A stretch of DNA of 8,105 nucleotides from Opitutaceae bacterium (GTDB lineage Bacteria > Verrucomicrobiota > Verrucomicrobiia > Opitutales > Opitutaceae): positions 1 to 8,105 of the forward strand of contig SXZN01000278.1 of assembly GCA_005787865.1 (NCBI GenBank). Reading direction: 5' to 3'. A model generated the notes under the pieces. The model did not search any database. It was given only the letters and a program-made list of their open reading frames with translations, and was not told the DNA's origin. The translations under genes were made by a program, and so were the position numbers. Positions 4,215-8,105 of this stretch are shown in pieces (the stretch's first letter is position 1; each line of letters starts with the position of its first letter).

Positions 4215-7181
4215 TCAAGCCACCGAGCTCTGCCGACGGCGCCAGGCCCAGAGTGCGAGGAGCGCGAGAAATCCATAGCTCGGCGCACCACCTCCGCCGC
4301 CGCCACCGCCACCACTACTGGGGGGGGTCGTAGGCGGGGCCGGCGCGGCATTGACCGTCAACGTAGCGGCCGAGCTCGTAACTGATCCCAGAAAATTACT
4401 GACCACCACCGTGTAACTTCCCGCCGAGGTCGAACTCGTCGCACTGATCGCATAGGTTGCCGTCGTGGCGCCAGAAACATCCGTGCCGTCTTTCTTCCAT
4501 TGATAAGTGAGGACCCCATCGCCGCTGGCGGTAACACTCAGGGAAGCCGAACTCCCTGTCGTCACCGAGACACTCGCGGGCTGCGTCGTAATCACTGGAA
4601 CCGTACCTGTAAGAGCGAGCGTCGTCACCACTCCTGCCGAGGTAATTTTTCTGATCACCGCATTGCCCGTATCAGCGAGGTAAAGATTACCCGAGGCATC
4701 AGCGGTCACGCCTTCCGGTTCATTGAACCAGGCCAACGCGCCCGTACCGTCCTTCAACCCAGCAATTGCGGATAAACCGGCGAGGGTGGTGACGACTCCC
4801 GCTGGAGAAACTTTGCGCACCGTAGAATTACCCGTATCAGCAACGTAAAGATTGCCCGCCGAATCGAGCGCCAGACCACTTGGTTTATTAAAGCGCGCCG
4901 CGGTGCCGGTGCCGTCAACAGAGCCACTGGTTCCCGCCGTACCGGCAAACGTCGTCACGACGCCTGAGCTCGTAACTTTACGCAGGGTGTGGCTGCCAAA
5001 ATCAGCAACGTAGATTAGGTCGGTAGAATTCATCGCCACGCCCGTGGGCAAATTGAAGCGAGCTGCAGTGCCCGTGCCGTCGGTGGAGCCCGCCGCACCA
5101 GCGGTGCCGGCGAGGGTGGTGACAACTCCCGCGGGAGTGACGCGACGAATCACATGGTTGGTTTGGTCCGCCACGTAAACGTTGCCCGCCGTATCGCGGG
5201 TAATGCCGACAGGAGCAGAAAAGCGCGCCGCGGCGCCGGTGCCATCCGCGCTGCCTTTACTGCCACTCGTGCCCGCGAAAGTTGTGACCACGCCGGCGGT
5301 CGTCACTTTGCGCAAGGAGGCATTGCTCGTATCCGTTAAGAGAAAGCTGCCATCGTCGTTGATGACGAGGTCAGTCGGTTCATTAAACCGGGCGACCGTG
5401 CCCGTGCCATCGGCGGAACCCATGGCGATGGCGGTGCCGGCAAGACTGGCGATTTTGAAATCACTCGTGATTTTAACAACCACCTGAGCGGCCGCGTCGG
5501 TGACATACAAATTGTTCGCTGAATCAATCTTGAGCCCGACCGGCATCAGTAAATACGCCGGCTTAACGCTGAGCGTGGTAGCGGTGCTGGCGGTGGTTTG
5601 TCCGCTGAGAGTGACTTGGTAGCGGTAGCGATTATTGTTGAGGGCGTTGGTGGCCTGCAAGATCTCGAGGACCGCAGTCGTGGTGCCACGGTAAGTCGCA
5701 TTGTCCGCGAGGTCGGTGTAGGTCGAACCACTGTCGGTGGACACCTGCCACTTAATTGTGCCGGTAGTGCTAGTGACGATCCCCAGAGCAACCGGCTTGC
5801 CCGTGATCACCATTTGCGTCGTTGGCAAAACTGGCGGGGCGGGATTGACCGTAAGCGTCGCGGCGGAGGAAGTGACGGCGCCACTATTATTAGTGGCGAC
5901 CACCGTATAACTGCCCGCATCACCTGTGCCCGTACTTGCGATCGTGTAGGTGGTGCTCGTCGCGCCAGCAATAGTCACTCCACCTTTTTGCCATTGATAA
6001 GTTGGCGTTGGATTGCCGCTCGCTGCGGCGGTGAAGGTTGCAGCTCCTCCCACAATCACCGTTGCACTGCTAGGCTGGGTGGTAAAAGCCGGCGCCGCGA
6101 GTGCGGCGCTGACCGTCAGCGTAGCAGTTGCGCTGGTGACGCTACCGCTGGTACTAGTTGCCACCACCGCATAATTACCGGCATCACCCGCCGCGGTGCT
6201 GGCGATCGTATACGTCGCACTCGTCGCTCCTGAAATATTTACCCCGCCTTTTTGCCACTGATAGGTCGGTGTCGGGTTGCCGCTCGCGGCAGAACTGAAG
6301 GTAACAGCGTTACCCGCCGTGACGGTCTGGCTCAGGGGCTGCGTGGTGATGCTCGGCGCAGCTAAAGCGGGATTAACCGTGAGGATGGCCGCCGTGCTGG
6401 TCGCGGTGCCGGCGGTGCTGGTCGCCACCGCAGCGTAACTACCCGCGTCGCCCTCAACGGTTGCGGCGATTGCGTAGGTGGCCGTAGTGGCCCCAGAAAT
6501 ATTAGCGCCATTTTTAGTCCACTGCAGGGTCGGCGTAGGATTAGCGGTAGTCGCTACCACCACGCTAAAAGTCGCCGGGCCGCCCGCGGTCACCGTCACA
6601 TTTCTGGGCTGAGTGGTAAACGTAGGCGCAATCGCCACCCCGCCCGTGATAGTAAAAATCACCTGAATAGAACCGGAGAGGCCGGTGGCATTATCTTGAT
6701 TATAGCCGGTAACCGTAACCGGATAGGTGCCTGCCGTCGTGGGGGTCCCACTCACGGTCATTTTATACGGCGCGGATACATTGACCGGATTACCGCCCGC
6801 CACACTCAGCCCAGTCGGCAGCGTACCGGTCACGCGCCAGGATTTCAAAATTGCCGGGGCACCGCTCTCGTTAAATTCAACGGTGGTAGCGGTGTTGACG
6901 GTAGCATTAATCCTAAAAGTCTCGTTGGTCGCGCCAGACGTAGGCGAAGCCGCGTTGGGGCTCGCCGCCACATTCCATTCGGTGGCCCCAGCGACCGAAT
7001 TATAGGCGCCCATCGCCGTTACCGCAAAAGCCGAGCGCAAGATGGCCGCGGCATTGCCGACCAACCTTGCCTCCCCCTGGACCAAGACGCGCAGCAAAGG
7101 GGTGCGCTGCAGCAATAAGATTAATATTCCCGCCGGTAATTGCAGCCAGCGGAGACGAAGAGAGAGTGCGATGAGATTCAT
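4215..7181 (-). CDS. Exported Ig-like/NHL-repeat protein with C-terminal anchor
   Basis: A 988-aa cell-surface or secreted protein. Residues 1-65 form an unusual export region (hydrophobic LPAGILILLLQRTPLLRVL, then RSAFAVTAMGAYNSVAGATE). About 70-180 is a putative-Ig-like segment with TGLSVAGGNPVNV and SGTPTTAGTYPVTVTGYN. Three similar Ig-like domains of about 88 aa follow (about 184-450), each with the pattern TTQP...NPTPTxQW...DAGxYxVVA. A diverged Ig-like segment runs to about 540. Six NHL repeats (about 545-858), spaced about 55 aa with DGTGTAARFN linkers, should form a six-bladed propeller. A final Ig-like domain (about 860-945) precedes a nine-Gly run, APSYGFLALLALWAW and RRR, the tripartite form of GlyGly-CTERM-like sorting signals. 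Function is probably binding or adhesion; no enzyme motif is visible. It lies 38 bp after the DUF4266 gene, so it is likely cotranscribed. ATG 7181 lacks a Shine-Dalgarno. Confidence 0.85.
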   Translation of the reverse strand: MNLIALSLRLRWLQLPAGILILLLQRTPLLRVLVQGEARLVGNAAAILRSAFAVTAMGAYNSVAGATEWNVAASPNAASPTSGATNETFRINATVNTATTVEFNESGAPAILKSWRVTGTLPTGLSVAGGNPVNVSAPYKMTVSGTPTTAGTYPVTVTGYNQDNATGLSGSIQVIFTITGGVAIAPTFTTQPRNVTVTAGGPATFSVVVATTANPTPTLQWTKNGANISGATTATYAIAATVEGDAGSYAAVATSTAGTATSTAAILTVNPALAAPSITTQPLSQTVTAGNAVTFSSAASGNPTPTYQWQKGGVNISGATSATYTIASTAAGDAGNYAVVATSTSGSVTSATATLTVSAALAAPAFTTQPSSATVIVGGAATFTAAASGNPTPTYQWQKGGVTIAGATSTTYTIASTGTGDAGSYTVVATNNSGAVTSSAATLTVNPAPPVLPTTQMVITGKPVALGIVTSTTGTIKWQVSTDSGSTYTDLADNATYRGTTTAVLEILQATNALNNNRYRYQVTLSGQTTASTATTLSVKPAYLLMPVGLKIDSANNLYVTDAAAQVVVKITSDFKIASLAGTAIAMGSADGTGTVARFNEPTDLVINDDGSFLLTDTSNASLRKVTTAGVVTTFAGTSGSKGSADGTGAAARFSAPVGITRDTAGNVYVADQTNHVIRRVTPAGVVTTLAGTAGAAGSTDGTGTAARFNLPTGVAMNSTDLIYVADFGSHTLRKVTSSGVVTTFAGTAGTSGSVDGTGTAARFNKPSGLALDSAGNLYVADTGNSTVRKVSPAGVVTTLAGLSAIAGLKDGTGALAWFNEPEGVTADASGNLYLADTGNAVIRKITSAGVVTTLALTGTVPVITTQPASVSVTTGSSASLSVTASGDGVLTYQWKKDGTDVSGATTATYAISATSSTSAGSYTVVVSNFLGSVTSSAATLTVNAAPAPPTTPPSSGGGGGGGGGAPSYGFLALLALWAWRRRQSSVA
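4319..4327 (-). repeat. Homopolymer tract (C8 on the coding strand)
   Basis: Eight consecutive Cs on the coding strand (G at 4320-4327) encode the Pro-Pro just before the Gly-rich C-terminal anchor of the Ig/NHL protein. A one-base slip would change the frame and remove the hydrophobic/Arg tail while leaving the Ig and NHL domains intact. Confidence 0.7.
4600..5545 (-). repeat. 165-bp coding repeats (NHL blades)
   Basis: Six NHL blades within the 988-aa gene. Blades 3 to 5 are spaced exactly 55 codons apart and share DGTGTAAR-type linkers and AGVVTT(L/F)AG ends. The DNA is similar but not identical between units, so this is an old expansion with some recent similarity. Confidence 0.75.
5835..6630 (-). 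repeat. About 264-bp coding repeats (Ig-like domains)
   Basis: Three consecutive Ig-like domains of about 88 codons. The second and third share long near-identical stretches (NPTPTYQWQKGGV, then ATYTIAST or TTYTIAST), which points to duplication within the gene. Confidence 0.75.
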
Positions 7182-7219
7182 GGTAAAAAGTGTTATGATA
7201 TTTTAGGCCCCGGTGACTT

Positions 7220-7441
7220 TTAATTACAGCCGCAACCACTGCCGCCCACCCCACGGCCACCCGTAGAGGCTTCGCGCGAGAAATAGATATGCTCAAATAG
7301 GGTATTGCGCAACGGATCGCGGTCAGGCCGCATCGTATAATCTGCCAGGGTCGCCCGTTCCCAAGGCTGGACCGTGGTGCAGCCCGAAAAAAGGGCGGCG
7401 AGGCCGACCAATAATAGCATTAAGCAGGTGTTACGTTTCAT
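7220..7441 (-). CDS. DUF4266 lipoprotein
   Basis: A 73-aa predicted lipoprotein. Its signal peptide (MKRNTCLMLLLVGLAALFSG) ends in a lipobox with C21. The mature part has the DUF4266 signature: VQPWERATLADYTM, DRDPL, HIYFSREAS and the Gly/Cys tail GGRGVGGSGCGCN. Family members are usually found with ApbE, TlpA-like thioredoxins and DUF3570 proteins; their function is unknown, but the two tail cysteines suggest a redox or metal link. The start overlaps the thioredoxin stop by 4 bp (ATGA), and GGAGG lies 7 nt before the ATG, so translation is coupled and the start is secure. No DUF3570 gene follows; the Ig/NHL gene does. Confidence 0.92.
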   Translation of the reverse strand: MKRNTCLMLLLVGLAALFSGCTTVQPWERATLADYTMRPDRDPLRNTLFEHIYFSREASTGGRGVGGSGCGCN

Positions 7442-7938
7442 AATTTTTCCTCCAATAAACGGATAATTTCTGCGCGCAAAGTGCGCACGGTCTCAGCTCC
7501 ATAAAAACCACGGTGCACGGCACGCAGCACGCCGCGCCGATCGATTAGGTAGGATGTCGGCATCGCCGGCACTTGCAGCGCCGACACTAATTGCTGCGTG
7601 CCGTCACGCACCACGGCAAAGGCCGGAGTATAGCGCTGCAGGAATTCCTCATAAGGCCGGCTCGTCTGATCAACACTCACCGCCAGCAGGACGAAGCCGC
7701 GCCCCGCGAGCTCGCGCTGCAATTCGGAATACGCAGGAAAGGAGGCCTTGCAGGGCGCGCACCACGTCGCCCAAAAATCTACGAGCACCACTTGGCCCGC
7801 ACGGGCCGGCAAGTTACCCTCGAGCGCATAACTCGCGAGATCAGGGAAAGGTTGCCCCACCTTGACGCCCGCCCGGGCGCCGGCCGAGCCAGCCAGCAGC
7901 AAGGTTAGCCCCAAGATAAATTTAGGAAGTAACGACAT
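7438..7938 (-). CDS. TlpA-like exported thioredoxin
   Basis: A 166-aa extracytoplasmic thiol-disulfide protein of the TlpA/ResA type. A signal peptide (MSLLPKFILGLTLLLAGSAG, likely cut after ARA near residue 23) is followed by a thioredoxin fold with VLVDFWATWCAPCK (active C60-A-P-C63), LLAVSVD and the cis-Pro loop AMPTSYLID (P127). All catalytic features are present, so it can probably reduce or exchange disulfides outside the cytoplasm. I chose ATG 7938, which gives a clean signal peptide; ATG 7971 would add an atypical 11-residue front (MLGIKLADFSI). The start overlaps the ApbE gene by 17 bp, and the stop overlaps DUF4266 by 4 bp, so the three genes form one operon. Confidence 0.92.
   Translation of the reverse strand: MSLLPKFILGLTLLLAGSAGARAGVKVGQPFPDLASYALEGNLPARAGQVVLVDFWATWCAPCKASFPAYSELQRELAGRGFVLLAVSVDQTSRPYEEFLQRYTPAFAVVRDGTQQLVSALQVPAMPTSYLIDRRGVLRAVHRGFYGAETVRTLRAEIIRLLEEKL
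7449..7453 (-). promoter_or_regulatory. Shine-Dalgarno site of the DUF4266 gene
   Basis: GGAGG on the minus strand ends 7 nt before ATG 7441, inside the last codons of the thioredoxin gene. It is the only strong ribosome-binding site I see in the window. Confidence 0.75.
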
Positions 7939-8104
7939 AATTGAAAAATCCGCGAGTTTGATGCCGAGCATGAGCGGTCACAATGCAGCCTTCTGCCCCC
8001 ATGGATTCTTGAATAAATTTAATCCCATCCGCCGGATTCATAATGAACGCCGTGGTGGACAGCGCGCCGGCCTGCAAACAAGTCGGCGCGATCACGGTTA
8101 CTTG
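7922..8104 (-). CDS. ApbE-type FAD:protein FMN transferase, C-terminal end (partial)
   Basis: The last 60 codons of a gene running in from the right edge. The visible sequence starts QVTVIAPTCLQAGALSTTAF and continues through MNPADGIKFIQESMGAEGCI, the conserved C-terminal part of ApbE (compare VTVIAPTALEADALATALF in well-known members). ApbE attaches FMN to Thr or Ser residues of exported redox proteins using FAD. The Asp expected before AL(A/S)T, a magnesium ligand in characterised enzymes, is Gly here, while the Thr ligand is kept. Its end overlaps the thioredoxin start by 17 bp, and an ApbE beside TlpA and DUF4266 is the expected arrangement. The N-terminus and substrate site lie outside the window. 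Confidence 0.85.
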   Translation of the reverse strand, partial: QVTVIAPTCLQAGALSTTAFIMNPADGIKFIQESMGAEGCIVTAHARHQTRGFFNYVVTS

Positions 8105-8105
8105 C

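Noticed and set aside
5154..6233. Several + strand frames opposite the Ig/NHL gene
   Set aside because: Low-complexity shadows caused by the repeated GC-rich coding sequence on the other strand.

Overview
The window looks like a chromosomal segment of a Verrucomicrobiota bacterium, most likely near the Opitutales/Opitutaceae. The reasons are moderately high GC, few Shine-Dalgarno sites, a surface protein with Ig-like and NHL repeats and a Gly-rich C-terminal anchor, a DUF4266 lipoprotein beside ApbE and a TlpA-like thioredoxin, and small nuclease genes wrapped in repeats. This assignment is inference from gene content, since no search could be run.

Left part (1-2521, + strand): a CUT2-type sugar ABC transporter locus. 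It holds the C-terminal part of a periplasmic sugar-binding protein and a complete double-domain ATPase. Between them sits a GxxExxY (PD-(D/E)XK-type) nuclease-like gene bracketed by 22-bp imperfect inverted repeats, so it looks like a small cassette inserted into the operon. No permease is present in the window. The ATPase gene runs into a 36-bp tandem repeat.

Middle (2522-4137, - strand): a DUF4380/galactose-mutarotase-like gene with its own plausible promoter, then the most unusual part. An initiator tRNA (fMet, CAU) gene is followed by its terminator, a tiny GIY-YIG nuclease gene, an 18-bp perfect palindrome, a second copy of the tRNA's 3' end (34-bp direct repeat) and a second terminator. 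The arrangement reads as a roughly 354-bp element that uses the 3' part of tRNA-fMet as its site.

Right part (4215-8105, - strand): a compact operon read right to left. It contains ApbE (FAD:protein FMN transferase, C-terminus only), a TlpA-like thioredoxin, a DUF4266 lipoprotein, and a 988-aa exported protein with four Ig-like domains, six NHL repeats and a Gly-rich/hydrophobic/Arg C-terminal anchor. The first three genes overlap one another and the fourth follows after 38 bp. ApbE, TlpA and DUF4266 suggest extracytoplasmic flavin/thiol redox work. The large Ig/NHL protein sits where I would expect a DUF3570 protein.

The best candidates for something undescribed are the two nuclease micro-cassettes: GIY-YIG with tRNA-half direct repeats, and GxxExxY with inverted repeats.
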